NCBI RefSeq assembly: GCF_006334915.2
Contig: NZ_VDMA02000005.1
Location: 124,001 to 188,000 of the forward strand
Origin: Microbispora catharanthi
Lineage (GTDB): Bacteria; Actinomycetota; Actinomycetes; Streptosporangiales; Streptosporangiaceae
Reading direction: 5' to 3'
DNA length: 64,000 bases
Position 1 is the first letter of the stretch. Every line of letters starts with the position of its first letter. Position numbers and translations under genes: made by a program. Shown here in pieces: positions 52,236 through 63,477 of the stretch. The notes below the pieces were generated by a model. The model ran no database searches and was not told the DNA's origin. It saw nothing but the letters and a program-made list of their open reading frames with translations.

Positions 52236-53692
52236 GCGCCACGACGGTGCGGCCGCCCCGTTCCTCCACCTGTTCCTCCAGGCCGGCCTCCGCGTGGGCC
52301 TTCACCGTCGACTGCAGGCCGCTGGCCATCCCCGCGTTCCGCCGGATGTGGGCCGCCTCGGTGATCTGCGCTGTGGGCGGGTCCTTCAGCGTGGTCGCGG
52401 TGCCGACGCAACTGTTCACGGTCACCGGCTCGTCGGCGGCCGTGGGAGCCGCCGCGGGGGTGTCGTTCGCAGCGCTGGTCGCGGCGGCGGTGTGGAGTGG
52501 CGCCCTCGCCGACGTGATGGACCGGCGGACGATGCTGCTCGCCGCCGACCTCGGCCTGGCGCTGACGTACGCGGCGCTGTGGCTCCAGGCGGTCCTGGGT
52601 GGCCGCTCCGTCCCCGTCCTGCTGGTGGCGGTGGCCTTCCAGGGGCTGACCTACGGGACGGTCCTGACGACGACGGGGGCCACCGTGCCCCGCCTCGTCC
52701 CGGCCGAGTTGCTGCCGGCGGCCAACAGCCTCAGCTCGCTGGTCCGCTACGGCGGGTCGGTCCTGGGGCCGATGCTCGCCGGTGTGCTGGTCCCGGTTGC
52801 AGGGCTCGGCACGCTGTACCTGTTCGACGCCGTCGCGCTGCTCGCCGTGGTGTGGGCGGTCGCCATGCTGCCGCCGCTGCCGCCCACTCCCGCCGCGGGC
52901 ACGGCAAAGGGCGGCCGAGGAGCCTCGGCGGCCGGCCGGACGCTGGCCGGGTTCCGATACCTGGCGGCCGACAGGCTGCCGGTGGCGGTGCTGGCCGTGG
53001 ACCTCGCGGCCATGGTCTTCGGCATGCCGTCGGCGCTGTTTCCCGAGCTGGCCCGTCACGTCTTCGGCGGCACGGCCGGGGGTGGCACGGAGACGGGACT
53101 GCTCTACGCGGCCTACCCCGCCGGGGTCTTCGCGGCCGGGCTGCTGTCGGGCACGTTCACCCGCGCGCGGCGCCACGGCGCATTCGTGGCGGGCGCCGCC
53201 GTCGCGTGGGGGATCGCCGTCGTGCTCGTCGGCCTGGCCGCCGAGCTGTGGATCGCGCTGGCGGCGCTCGTGCTCGGCGGCGCGGTCAACTTCGTGCTGA
53301 GCACATTCCGCACCACGATCATTCAGGCGCACACCGGCGACGCCGTACGCGGGCGCGTGCAGGGCGCGCTCACCGTCGTGCTGGTCGGAGGGCCGCAGAT
53401 CGCGAATCTGCTGCACGGGTCTGCCGGCGCCGCGTTGCACGGTTTCACGAGCGCGCCCCTGCACGACACCGCGGGCGCGTTGTCCGGCCCGCGCATCGTC
53501 ATCTGTGCGGGCGGGCTGCTCACCGTGGTCACCGTGTCGGCGATCGCCTGGGCGATCCCCGACCTGCGCCGCTACATCGCCCCCGCTCCCGCCACCGCCC
53601 CGGGGCCGGTGGCCGGTCTGACATCACCGGCCTCACCGGGAGACCGGGTCAGCCCGGCACCTGCCAACCGCGCTCGCGCAGGCCGTGGGTGA
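52232..53692 (+). CDS. MFS exporter (EntS/MFS_3-like)
   Basis: 486-aa, 12-helix transporter: FRRMWAASVICAVGGSFSVVAVPTQLF opening and ALADVMDRRTMLLAADLG A-motif, as in enterobactin-exporter-like proteins. It begins inside the stop codon of the MerR-PP2C gene (ATGA), so both are co-translated and the fused regulator likely controls this pump. Its 3' end overlaps tyrA tail-to-tail by 44 bases. Confidence 0.9.
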   Translation: MSATTVRPPRSSTCSSRPASAWAFTVDCRPLAIPAFRRMWAASVICAVGGSFSVVAVPTQLFTVTGSSAAVGAAAGVSFAALVAAAVWSGALADVMDRRTMLLAADLGLALTYAALWLQAVLGGRSVPVLLVAVAFQGLTYGTVLTTTGATVPRLVPAELLPAANSLSSLVRYGGSVLGPMLAGVLVPVAGLGTLYLFDAVALLAVVWAVAMLPPLPPTPAAGTAKGGRGASAAGRTLAGFRYLAADRLPVAVLAVDLAAMVFGMPSALFPELARHVFGGTAGGGTETGLLYAAYPAGVFAAGLLSGTFTRARRHGAFVAGAAVAWGIAVVLVGLAAELWIALAALVLGGAVNFVLSTFRTTIIQAHTGDAVRGRVQGALTVVLVGGPQIANLLHGSAGAALHGFTSAPLHDTAGALSGPRIVICAGGLLTVVTVSAIAWAIPDLRRYIAPAPATAPGPVAGLTSPASPGDRVSPAPANRARAGRG

Positions 53693-54743
53693 GCGCTTCC
53701 GCCGCCTCCGGGCGGACGTACAGTTCGGCCGCGCCGAGCTCCAGTCCGGTGGCGTGCTCCAGGCGGATGTCCTCGATGTTGACGCCCGTCTCGCCCGCGG
53801 CCTGGACCAGGCGGGCCAGCTCGCCGGGACGGTCGCCGATGAGCACCTGGACCACCGCGTACGTCCGCGCCGGACCGCCGTGCTTGCCGGGGATCCTGCC
53901 GGTCCCCCGCACGCCGCGCGACAGGAGGTCGGTGACCTGCCCCATGGCCGCTCCGTCGCCCGCCAGCGCGCGAAGCGACCGGGCGGCGGCGCTCAGGTCG
54001 TCCACGAGCGCCTCCAGCACCTCGGCGACGGGCAGCGCGTTGCCCTCGAGGATGCCGGTCCACAGCGCGGGATCGCTGGCGGCGATGCGGGTCACGTCGC
54101 GCACGCCCTGCCCCGACAGCCCGAGCGCCGTCTCCGACGCCTCCGCCAGCCGGGCCGCCACCGCGGCGGCCGTCACGTGCGGGGCGTGTGAGACGACCGC
54201 GACGGCGCGGTCGTGCTCGGCCGCGTCCACCCGAACGGCGTTGCCCCCGCACAGCGAGATCAGCCGCTCCACCGCGGCCACCGCCCGCGGGGACGCCTCG
54301 TCCGTCGGGCAGTACGCCCACGGACGGCCGAGGAACAGGTCGGCGCGGGCCGCCGCCGGGCCGGACCGCTCGCGGCCCGCCAGCGGATGCCCCGCGACGT
54401 ACGTCGTCAGGTCGCAGCCGAGCTGGGCGGCCTGGGCCAGCGGGAGCGCCTTCACGCTGGCCACGTCGGTGTAGAAGCGGGCGCTGTCGCGCTTTTGCAG
54501 GTCGAGCAGTTGCTGCGCGACGAACTGGGGCGGCACGGCGACGACCGCGAGATCCGCCCGCTGCTCACCGGTCCAGTCCTCCCCCGCGCCCAGTTCACGC
54601 GCGAGCCGTACGGCTCCCGCGTCCCGGTCGGCCAGGAAGACCCGCACGTCCCGCTGCCGCAGCGCCAGTGCGATCGACGTGCCGATGAGGCCCGTCCCGA
54701 CAACGACCACACTGCCGATCCCGGCGTCCTCGATGGGAGTCAT
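53649..54743 (-). CDS. tyrA: prephenate dehydrogenase with ACT domain
   Basis: 364 aa, oxidises prephenate to 4-hydroxyphenylpyruvate for tyrosine. The NAD site is GTGLIGTSIAL; the catalytic His is in VAGHPLAGRERSG. The C-terminal ACT domain (about 290-360, VLIGDRPGELARLVQAAGETGVNIEDI) implies feedback control. ATG with GGAAGAG upstream. It is followed upstream by aroH, giving the two steps chorismate to prephenate to tyrosine precursor. Confidence 0.95.
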   Translation of the reverse strand: MTPIEDAGIGSVVVVGTGLIGTSIALALRQRDVRVFLADRDAGAVRLARELGAGEDWTGEQRADLAVVAVPPQFVAQQLLDLQKRDSARFYTDVASVKALPLAQAAQLGCDLTTYVAGHPLAGRERSGPAAARADLFLGRPWAYCPTDEASPRAVAAVERLISLCGGNAVRVDAAEHDRAVAVVSHAPHVTAAAVAARLAEASETALGLSGQGVRDVTRIAASDPALWTGILEGNALPVAEVLEALVDDLSAAARSLRALAGDGAAMGQVTDLLSRGVRGTGRIPGKHGGPARTYAVVQVLIGDRPGELARLVQAAGETGVNIEDIRLEHATGLELGAAELYVRPEAAEALTHGLRERGWQVPG

Positions 54744-54900
54744 CGTGCTCTTCCTGCCGTCGCCGTCCCCAGGTGCGCTGTCCCGCGACGGATGTCTCGT
54801 GGGTGGATTGTGATGGTTCGCCGGCCCCGCCGTCCCGGCATGGTCCTGCCGGGCTACGCCTACCGGGCGATGTCGACCGGCGATGCCTATAGGGGGATGC

Positions 54901-55260
54901 TCATTGGGCGATGTCCACGCGCAGCGCCACGGCGCCGCGCAGGTACACGTGCTGGATCTCCTGCCGGGGACGGTCGGTCTGCACGTGGGCCATCAGCCGC
55001 ACCACGCGCGGAAGCGCGCCCGGCACGTCGATCTCGCTCGCGCACAGCAGGGGCACGTCGTGGAACCCGAGCTTGCGCGCGGCCAGTGCGGGGAACTCGG
55101 CGGTGAGGTCGGGCGTGCACGTGAAGATCACGCTGATGACGTCGTCGGTCGTGAGGTTGTTGCGCCCCATCACCTCGGTCACCAGCTCGGTCGTCCCGGC
55201 GAGGATCGCGTCACGATCGTTGCCGTCGACCTGGATGGCTCCGCGAATCGCCCGCACCAT
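54901..55260 (-). CDS. aroH: chorismate mutase, AroH type
   Basis: 119-aa trimeric chorismate mutase of the Bacillus AroH class. It is recognised by FTCTPDLTAEFPALAARKLG, VPLLCASEIDVPGALPRVVRLM and HVYLRGAVALR, which hold the active-site Arg and Glu. Ribosome site GAGAGGGGA before the ATG. It lies between rluB and tyrA in the conserved block. Confidence 0.95.
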   Translation of the reverse strand: MVRAIRGAIQVDGNDRDAILAGTTELVTEVMGRNNLTTDDVISVIFTCTPDLTAEFPALAARKLGFHDVPLLCASEIDVPGALPRVVRLMAHVQTDRPRQEIQHVYLRGAVALRVDIAQ

Positions 55261-55375
55261 GTCGTTCCCCTCTCGCTGGGACGGGCCGGTCTCCTACGGA
55301 GACGAGCCCGCCCCATCTACGTGACTTTCAGCCAATTCTGCCTGGCCTGCGGCTTTCGTCCGCCGCGCGGAAAGG

Positions 55376-57355
55376 CTACAGGCCGACCGCCGCGTACAAC
55401 TCACCGATCTCCTGCACGGTGAGCGTCCGGATGGTTCCCGGCTTGAGCCGGCCGAGCTTGACCGGGCCGAACTCGATGCGGGCCAGGTCGATCACCCGGT
55501 GCCCGACCGTCTCCATCATCCGCCGGACGATGTGCTTGCGGCCCTCGTGGAGGACGACCTCGACCAGCGCCTGCTGGCCGTGCTCCTGCACCACCCGGAA
55601 CTCGTCCACCTTGGCCAGGCCGTCCTCCAGCTCCACGCCCTTGCGCAGCACCTTGTGCAGGTCGCGCGGAATAGGACCCGGCACCTTGGCCCAGTACTTC
55701 TTCTGCACGCCGTAGCTCGGGTGGGTCAGCCGGTGAGCCAGCTCGCCGTCGTTGGTCAGCAGCAGCAGGCCCTCGGTCTCGGTGTCGAGACGTCCCACGT
55801 GGAACAGCCGGGGCGCGAGGTCCTGCACGTAGTCGTTCAGGCACGGCCGGCCCTCGGGGTCGTCCATCGTGCTCACCACGCCGATCGGCTTGTTGAGCGC
55901 GTAGTAAACGGTCTCCGAGGACGTCGGGATGCGCTTGCCGTCGACCCGGATGACCTGCTTGGCGGGATCGACGCGCGCGCCGAAGCGGCGCACCGTCTGT
56001 CCGTCCACCGACACCCGGCCGTCGCCGATCATCTCCTCACACGCCCGCCGGCTGGCCACCCCGGCCTGGGCGAGCACCTTCTGCAGCCGCTCACCGCCCG
56101 CCACCTCGGTCGTGTCGCGCTCGTCGGTGTAGTCCTCGTCGTAGAAGTCCGGGTCGCGCAGCGGCTGCCGGGACGTCTTGAACGGGTTGCTCACCGGGCC
56201 GCTCGCGCCGGGGCTCTTGAGACCTCCCGCGGGCCGCGCCGCGCCGCGCGAGCCTCCGCCGGCTCCGGCGCCGCCAAACCGGCCGCGCCCGCCGCCCAGA
56301 CGGCCGATCGTCTGCACCTCGTCGCGGCTCGCGCGGCCCCTGCCGCCGCCGCGCGCCGCGCGGAAGTCGCCGCGCTCGGGCCGCGCGCTCCGTGCCTCGC
56401 GGTCCCCGCGCTCACTCCGTGCCCCACGGTCGCCGCGCGCGCCCCCTGTCTCACGGTCGCCGCGCGCGCCCCCTGTCTCACGGTCGCCGCGTCCGCTCCA
56501 TCCCTCACGGTCGCCGCGTCCGCTCCGTGCCCCACGGTCGCCGCGCTCCTCGTCGCGGAAGGCCGCCCGCCTCGGCTCACGCGTCGTCTCGTAACCGCCG
56601 TCGCGGTCACGCGGCCGGTCCCGGCCGCCCTCCGGCCTGCCGTACCGGCCGCGCGAACCGGTCCCCTCCGTACGGAACGACGGACGGTCGGCGGAGAACG
56701 CGTCCCGGGCACCGCGCTCCCGGCCGGAATTGCGATCACGGTCGAAGTCACGCTCGAAGCCACGGCCGCCGTCGCGGTCTGACCCGCGATCGAACCCACG
56801 GCCGGACCCGCGGTCTGACCCGCGATCGAAGCCACGGCCGCCGTCACGATCGCCGGAACGGCCGCCCTCGGGCCTGCCGTACCTGCCGCGAGAACCGCCC
56901 CGCTCGCCGCGGAAGGGGGCCCGGTCGTCGTCGCGATACCGCTCGCCGCCGGAACGCGCGTCGCGGCGGCCGGTGTCACCGTAACGGCCCGTGTCATTGT
57001 GACGACCGGTGTCACCGTAACGGCCGCGGGAGCGGTCGTCGCGGCCGTCGCCGGAACGGCGGTCGCCGTACCGGTCGCCGCGCGGGGCCTCCTCGTCGCG
57101 GAACCGCCTGGAGTCCGGCCTGTCGGACCGGGAGTCGGACCGGGAGTCGGGCCGGGAGTCGGACCTTGAGTCGGACCTGGAGTCGAAACCGTACCCGGAC
57201 CGGGAACCAGGGACGCGGGAACCGCCGCGCCGGTCGCCCTGGGGGCGGAAGCCGCCGGATCCGCCACGGGATCCACGCGAGCTCGCGCCCTGCTGACCGG
57301 TGCTCCGGCTCCGACCGCGTCCCTCACCGGACGGGGTGCCACGCCTGTTGTTCAC
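55376..57355 (-). CDS. rluB: 23S rRNA pseudouridine synthase (RluB family) with a 420-residue disordered N-terminus
   Basis: 659 aa. The last 237 residues are a complete RsuA/RluB enzyme: S4 domain (RLQKVLAQAGVASRRACEEMI) and catalytic domain with GRLDTETEGLLLL (catalytic Asp about 524) and the HEGRKHIVRRM motif. The first 420 residues are Arg/Gly/Asp/Ser repeats (SRSDSRPDSRSD, GRYGRPEGGRSGDRD, ARGDRETG), certainly disordered and RNA-binding-like. Actinobacterial RluB proteins often have such tails, but this one is long. The GTG start shares its G with the scpB TAG stop. Confidence 0.93.
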   Translation of the reverse strand: MNNRRGTPSGEGRGRSRSTGQQGASSRGSRGGSGGFRPQGDRRGGSRVPGSRSGYGFDSRSDSRSDSRPDSRSDSRSDRPDSRRFRDEEAPRGDRYGDRRSGDGRDDRSRGRYGDTGRHNDTGRYGDTGRRDARSGGERYRDDDRAPFRGERGGSRGRYGRPEGGRSGDRDGGRGFDRGSDRGSGRGFDRGSDRDGGRGFERDFDRDRNSGRERGARDAFSADRPSFRTEGTGSRGRYGRPEGGRDRPRDRDGGYETTREPRRAAFRDEERGDRGARSGRGDREGWSGRGDRETGGARGDRETGGARGDRGARSERGDREARSARPERGDFRAARGGGRGRASRDEVQTIGRLGGGRGRFGGAGAGGGSRGAARPAGGLKSPGASGPVSNPFKTSRQPLRDPDFYDEDYTDERDTTEVAGGERLQKVLAQAGVASRRACEEMIGDGRVSVDGQTVRRFGARVDPAKQVIRVDGKRIPTSSETVYYALNKPIGVVSTMDDPEGRPCLNDYVQDLAPRLFHVGRLDTETEGLLLLTNDGELAHRLTHPSYGVQKKYWAKVPGPIPRDLHKVLRKGVELEDGLAKVDEFRVVQEHGQQALVEVVLHEGRKHIVRRMMETVGHRVIDLARIEFGPVKLGRLKPGTIRTLTVQEIGELYAAVGL

Positions 57356-58047
57356 TACTTCTGCTCCTCAAGAATTTCCACGTCGTCCGGGAGGAACGGG
57401 GCGAGTTCGGGAAGCTCGTCGAGGCTCCGCAGCCCCAGTCTCTCCAGGAAGTAACTCGTCGTCCGGTAGAGCACTGCCTGGCTCTCCGGGTCGGTTCCGG
57501 CCTCTTCCACGAGGCCGCGTGCGACCAGCGTCCGCATGACGCCGTCGCTGCTCACGCCGCGCACCGCCGCCACCCGGGCCCGGCTGACCGGCTGCCGGTA
57601 GGCGACCACGGCGAGGGTCTCCAGCGCGGCCTGCGTCAGCCGCGCCTGCTGGCCGTCCCTGACGAACCTCTCCACCAGCGCGGCGCATTCCGCCCTGGTG
57701 TAGAAGCGCCAGCCTCCGGCCACCTCTCGCAGGTCGAAACCCCGTCCGGCGGCCGTGTATTCCTCCGACAGCGCGCGGAGCGCGGCGGCGACCTCCGCAG
57801 TCGGGCGTTCCAGCACCTGAGCGAGGGTCACCTCGGCGACCGGCTCGTCCACCACCATCAGGATCGCCTCGAGGGCCGCGGCGAGCGTGAGCCCCTCGCC
57901 CGGCGGCTCCGCCTCGGGCTCCCGGGCGACGGGGACCGGATCCGGCGATCCGAGGCCGGACGCGAGCGCGCCGCCGTCCCGCCCCGTCACATCGCCGGCG
58001 GAGCCGGAGAGGTCGTCGCCGGAACCGGGGGTGTCGCTCGCTTCCAT
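57355..58047 (-). CDS. scpB: segregation and condensation protein ScpB
   Basis: 230 aa: disordered acidic N-terminus (about 1-50), then two winged-helix domains (LAAALEAILMVVDEPV..., LTQAALETLAVVAYRQPVSRARVAAVRGVSSDGVMRTL). It forms the SMC-ScpA-ScpB condensin that compacts and separates chromosomes. ATG at 58047 with GAGGAG; stop and next start overlap as TAGTG. Lies 97 bases after scpA. Confidence 0.95.
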   Translation of the reverse strand: MEASDTPGSGDDLSGSAGDVTGRDGGALASGLGSPDPVPVAREPEAEPPGEGLTLAAALEAILMVVDEPVAEVTLAQVLERPTAEVAAALRALSEEYTAAGRGFDLREVAGGWRFYTRAECAALVERFVRDGQQARLTQAALETLAVVAYRQPVSRARVAAVRGVSSDGVMRTLVARGLVEEAGTDPESQAVLYRTTSYFLERLGLRSLDELPELAPFLPDDVEILEEQK

Positions 58048-58144
58048 CGCTCCTCGCTCGTCGTACGGGTCACGTCTCCGTCGCACCGCTCATCCGGCGT
58101 CCTGATTCGGCGCGGCCTCGAGTGGTCGGCCCTGGCGGGCCGCC

Positions 58145-59020
58145 TCACTCGTCCCGTGCGGCCGCCGCCTCGGCAGGCCGCTCCTCGCGCCGGCCCTCGT
58201 CGTAGTCGTCGCCCACCGTGACGTCGCCGTCGGCGGTTCCCGTCCAGGTGACGTACAGGTCGCCGAGCGGTTCGACCTGTTCGAAGGAGACCGCGGCCTC
58301 CCGGAACAGCTCAAGGACGGCCAGGAAGCGGGCGACGATCTCGAACGTCCCCGAGCAGTCGGCGGTCAGCGCCCGGAAGGTCGCCGTGTGCAGCCGCCTC
58401 AGCCGCTCGACAAGAATAGCGGCTTGCTCCCTGACGCTGGCCAGCGGTTGGTAGATGTGCGAGACCGACACCGACGGCGGCGCCTTGGGAGTGAAGGCCC
58501 GTGCCGCGATCTTGGCGAGTTGCTCGGGCCCGATGCCGAGCACGAGTTCCGGCAGCAGGTCGGCGAAGCGCTTTTCCATCGGCACGGCGCGCGGGAAGCG
58601 CAGCGCCTCCTCCGCCATCCGGCCGGCGAAGATCTTCGCGACCTCCTTGTACGCCCGATACTGCAGCAGACGCGCGAACAGCAGGTCGCGGGCCTCCAGC
58701 AGGGCGAGGTCCTCCTCGTCCTCGACCTCTCCGGTGGGCAGCAGCCGGGCCGCCTTGAGGTCGAGCAGGGTCGCCGCGACGAGCAGGAAACGGCTCGTCT
58801 GGTCGAGGTCCCACTCCGGGCCCCGCGACCGGATGTACGCGATGAACTCGTCGGTGACCTTGTGCAGGGACACCTCGGTGATGTCCAGCTTGTGCTTGGA
58901 GATCAGCCCCAGCAGCAGGTCGAACGGCCCTTCGAAGACGTCCAGGTGCACCTGGAAGCCGCTCGGAGCGCTCTCCTCGCTCCCCTGGTCGGTCTCCTGG
59001 CCGGTCGTCACACCTGCCAT
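58145..59020 (-). CDS. scpA: segregation and condensation protein ScpA
   Basis: 291-aa kleisin of the SMC complex: FQVHLDVFEGPFDLLLGLISKHKLDITEVSLHKVTDEFIAYI at the start and a C-terminal winged helix that binds the SMC head. The acidic tail (VGDDYDEGRREERPAEAAAARDE) is unremarkable. 44 bases after parA on the same strand. Confidence 0.95.
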   Translation of the reverse strand: MAGVTTGQETDQGSEESAPSGFQVHLDVFEGPFDLLLGLISKHKLDITEVSLHKVTDEFIAYIRSRGPEWDLDQTSRFLLVAATLLDLKAARLLPTGEVEDEEDLALLEARDLLFARLLQYRAYKEVAKIFAGRMAEEALRFPRAVPMEKRFADLLPELVLGIGPEQLAKIAARAFTPKAPPSVSVSHIYQPLASVREQAAILVERLRRLHTATFRALTADCSGTFEIVARFLAVLELFREAAVSFEQVEPLGDLYVTWTGTADGDVTVGDDYDEGRREERPAEAAAARDE

Positions 59021-59064
59021 TGTCCCCTACCGGCGCGATCGCGCGGCACCTAACGGCATCACTG

Positions 59065-59952
59065 TCAAACGCGGGCGGGCCACCTGGCCAGCAGCTCGCG
59101 GGCCAGCTCACGGTAGGCGGTGGCGCCCATCGAGCCGGGGTCGAACTGCGTGATCGGCTCCCCCGCCAGGGTGGCGTCGGGGAAGCGAACCGTCCGGTTG
59201 ATGACCGTGTGGAACACCTTGTCGCCGAAGCCCTGCATGATCGTCTGCAGCACCTCGCGGGCGTGCAGCGTCCGGGGGTCGTACATCGTGGCGAGCAGGC
59301 CGTCGATCTCCAGGCTCTTGTTGAGCCGCTCCTGGACCTTGCCGATCGACTCCATCAGCAGCGCGACGCCGCGCAGCGCGAAGAACTCGCACTCCAGCGG
59401 GATGATCACGCTGTGCGCGCAGGTCAGCGCGTTGACCGTCAGCAGGCCGAGGGACGGCTGGCAGTCGATCAGGCAGATGTCGTAGTGCGGCAGCAGGGGT
59501 TCCAGCACCCGTTGCAGGGCGTACTCCCTGGCCACCTCGTTGACGAGCCGGATCTCCGCGCCGGACAGGAAGATGTTGCTCGGCAGGAGCTGCATGCCCT
59601 CGACGGTGGTGTCGAGCAGCACGTCCTCGACCGTGACGTCGGGCTCCTCCATGATCAGCTCGTAGACCGTCGCCTCGAGCGGCCGGGGGTCGATGCCGAG
59701 ACCGACCGACAGCGCGCCCTGCGGGTCGAAGTCCACGAGCAGGACCCGCTGGCCGACCTCGGCGAGCGCGGCGCCCAGGTTGATCGTGGTCGTCGTCTTG
59801 CCGACGCCGCCCTTCTGGTTCACCATCGCGACGATGCGCGCGGGCCCGTGCGACTCCGGCGGGGTCGGATCGGGGAACACCGGACGGGGACGGCCGGTAG
59901 GCCCGATCGCGCCGGGAGCCCCCACCCACGTCCCCTCTGTGGTCGCAGTCAC
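59065..59952 (-). CDS. ParA-family ATPase (Soj-like)
   Basis: 295 aa with deviant Walker A KGGVGKTTTT, LLVDFDPQGALS (A' motif) and DICLIDCQPSLGLL (Walker B). A Pro-rich N-terminal arm of about 38 residues comes first. It is the second, scp-linked ParA of actinobacteria rather than the origin-proximal parAB copy, as no parB is adjacent. GTG start with GGGAGGA upstream. Likely role in chromosome segregation together with ScpAB. Confidence 0.92.
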   Translation of the reverse strand: MTATTEGTWVGAPGAIGPTGRPRPVFPDPTPPESHGPARIVAMVNQKGGVGKTTTTINLGAALAEVGQRVLLVDFDPQGALSVGLGIDPRPLEATVYELIMEEPDVTVEDVLLDTTVEGMQLLPSNIFLSGAEIRLVNEVAREYALQRVLEPLLPHYDICLIDCQPSLGLLTVNALTCAHSVIIPLECEFFALRGVALLMESIGKVQERLNKSLEIDGLLATMYDPRTLHAREVLQTIMQGFGDKVFHTVINRTVRFPDATLAGEPITQFDPGSMGATAYRELARELLARWPARV

Positions 59953-60050
59953 CTGTTGGTCCTCCCTGACGGCCCTCGAACCTGATCGAATCTAAAGGGT
60001 AGGCACGTGGTCGGCAAGGCGGCGCGCCAAAGGCCCGCGAGATGGGCCTT

Positions 60051-60989
60051 CTAATGCAGCGCGCGGGGATGCGCCGCCGCGTAGACCTCCCGGAGCTTGT
60101 CGACCGTCACCAGGGTGTACACCTGCGTGGTGGTCACCGAGGCGTGGCCGAGCAACTCTTGGACAACCCTAACGTCGGCGCCCCCGTCCAGGAGGTGGGT
60201 TGCGAACGAATGGCGCAACATGTGCGGCGATACACCAGAAAGTCCGGCTCGTTCCGCCGCCGCCTGCAGCACCTCCCAGGCGCCCTGCCGCGTGAGCCTT
60301 CCGCCCCGCGCGTTGAGGAACAGCGCGGGCGTTCCCCGGCCGTGCGCCGCCAGCCGGGGCCTGGCCCTGACCAGGTACGCGTCGAGCGCCTGGCGGGCGA
60401 AGCGGCCGAGCGGCACGATCCTGGTCCGCCCGCCCTTGCCGCGCAGCCACACCTGGTCCTGGTCCCCGTCGTGGTCATGGTCTTCGTCGTGCGCCGGCCC
60501 CGTGGGCACGTCGTCCACCGCCAGCCCTACGGCCTCCGAGATCCGGGCGCCCGTGCCGTACAGGACCTCCAGCAGCGCGCGGTTGCGCAGGGCGAGCGGC
60601 GAGTCCTCCGGGCCGCAGGCGGCGATGAGCCGCTCGACCTCCGCGACGGTGATCGCCTTGGGAAGCCGCCGGAGCTGGCGCGGCGGGCGCACCTCGTGCG
60701 CGGGGTCGTGCCCGGCCACCCCCTCGCGCAGGGCGAAGCGGTGCAGCCCGCGTACGGCCGACACGGCGCGGGCGGCCGAGCTGGCGACCAGCGCCGGGTG
60801 GTCCTCGTCGCCCTCCCGCAGCGCGGCGAGGAAGGCGACCACGTCCGACTCCGCGACCTGCGCGAACGTCTCGAGCCCGCGCGCCCGGAGGTGTTCGACG
60901 TATCGGCGCAGGTCGCGCCGGTAGGAGGCGAGCGTGTTGGCAGACAGCCCTCGCTCCACCGCCAGATGGGCGAGGTAGCTGGACAGCAC
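60051..60989 (-). CDS. xerD: tyrosine recombinase XerD
   Basis: 312 aa, resolves chromosome dimers at dif with XerC. The SAM-like core-binding domain ([29 protein letters not shown]) is followed by the catalytic domain. Arg is in GTGARISE, Lys in LRGKGGRTR, HxxR in [12 protein letters not shown], His in LLGHAS and Tyr in TTQVYTLV, all present. A His/Asp-rich insert ([14 protein letters not shown]) precedes the Lys hairpin. GTG at 60989 is annotated, but CTG at 61007, preceded by GGGAGA at 5 nt, would add LSEPEA and may be the real start. Confidence 0.93.
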   Translation of the reverse strand: MLSSYLAHLAVERGLSANTLASYRRDLRRYVEHLRARGLETFAQVAESDVVAFLAALREGDEDHPALVASSAARAVSAVRGLHRFALREGVAGHDPAHEVRPPRQLRRLPKAITVAEVERLIAACGPEDSPLALRNRALLEVLYGTGARISEAVGLAVDDVPTGPAHDEDHDHDGDQDQVWLRGKGGRTRIVPLGRFARQALDAYLVRARPRLAAHGRGTPALFLNARGGRLTRQGAWEVLQAAAERAGLSGVSPHMLRHSFATHLLDGGADVRVVQELLGHASVTTTQVYTLVTVDKLREVYAAAHPRALH

Positions 60990-61024
60990 CGCCTCGGGCT
61001 CGCTCAGGACGTCTCCCTACGGAA

Positions 61025-63477
<2,453 letters not shown>

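Noticed and set aside
55640..57200. Long plus-strand frames opposite rluB
   Set aside because: Mirror image of the Arg/Gly/Asp repeat tail; the S4 and synthase motifs are on the minus strand.
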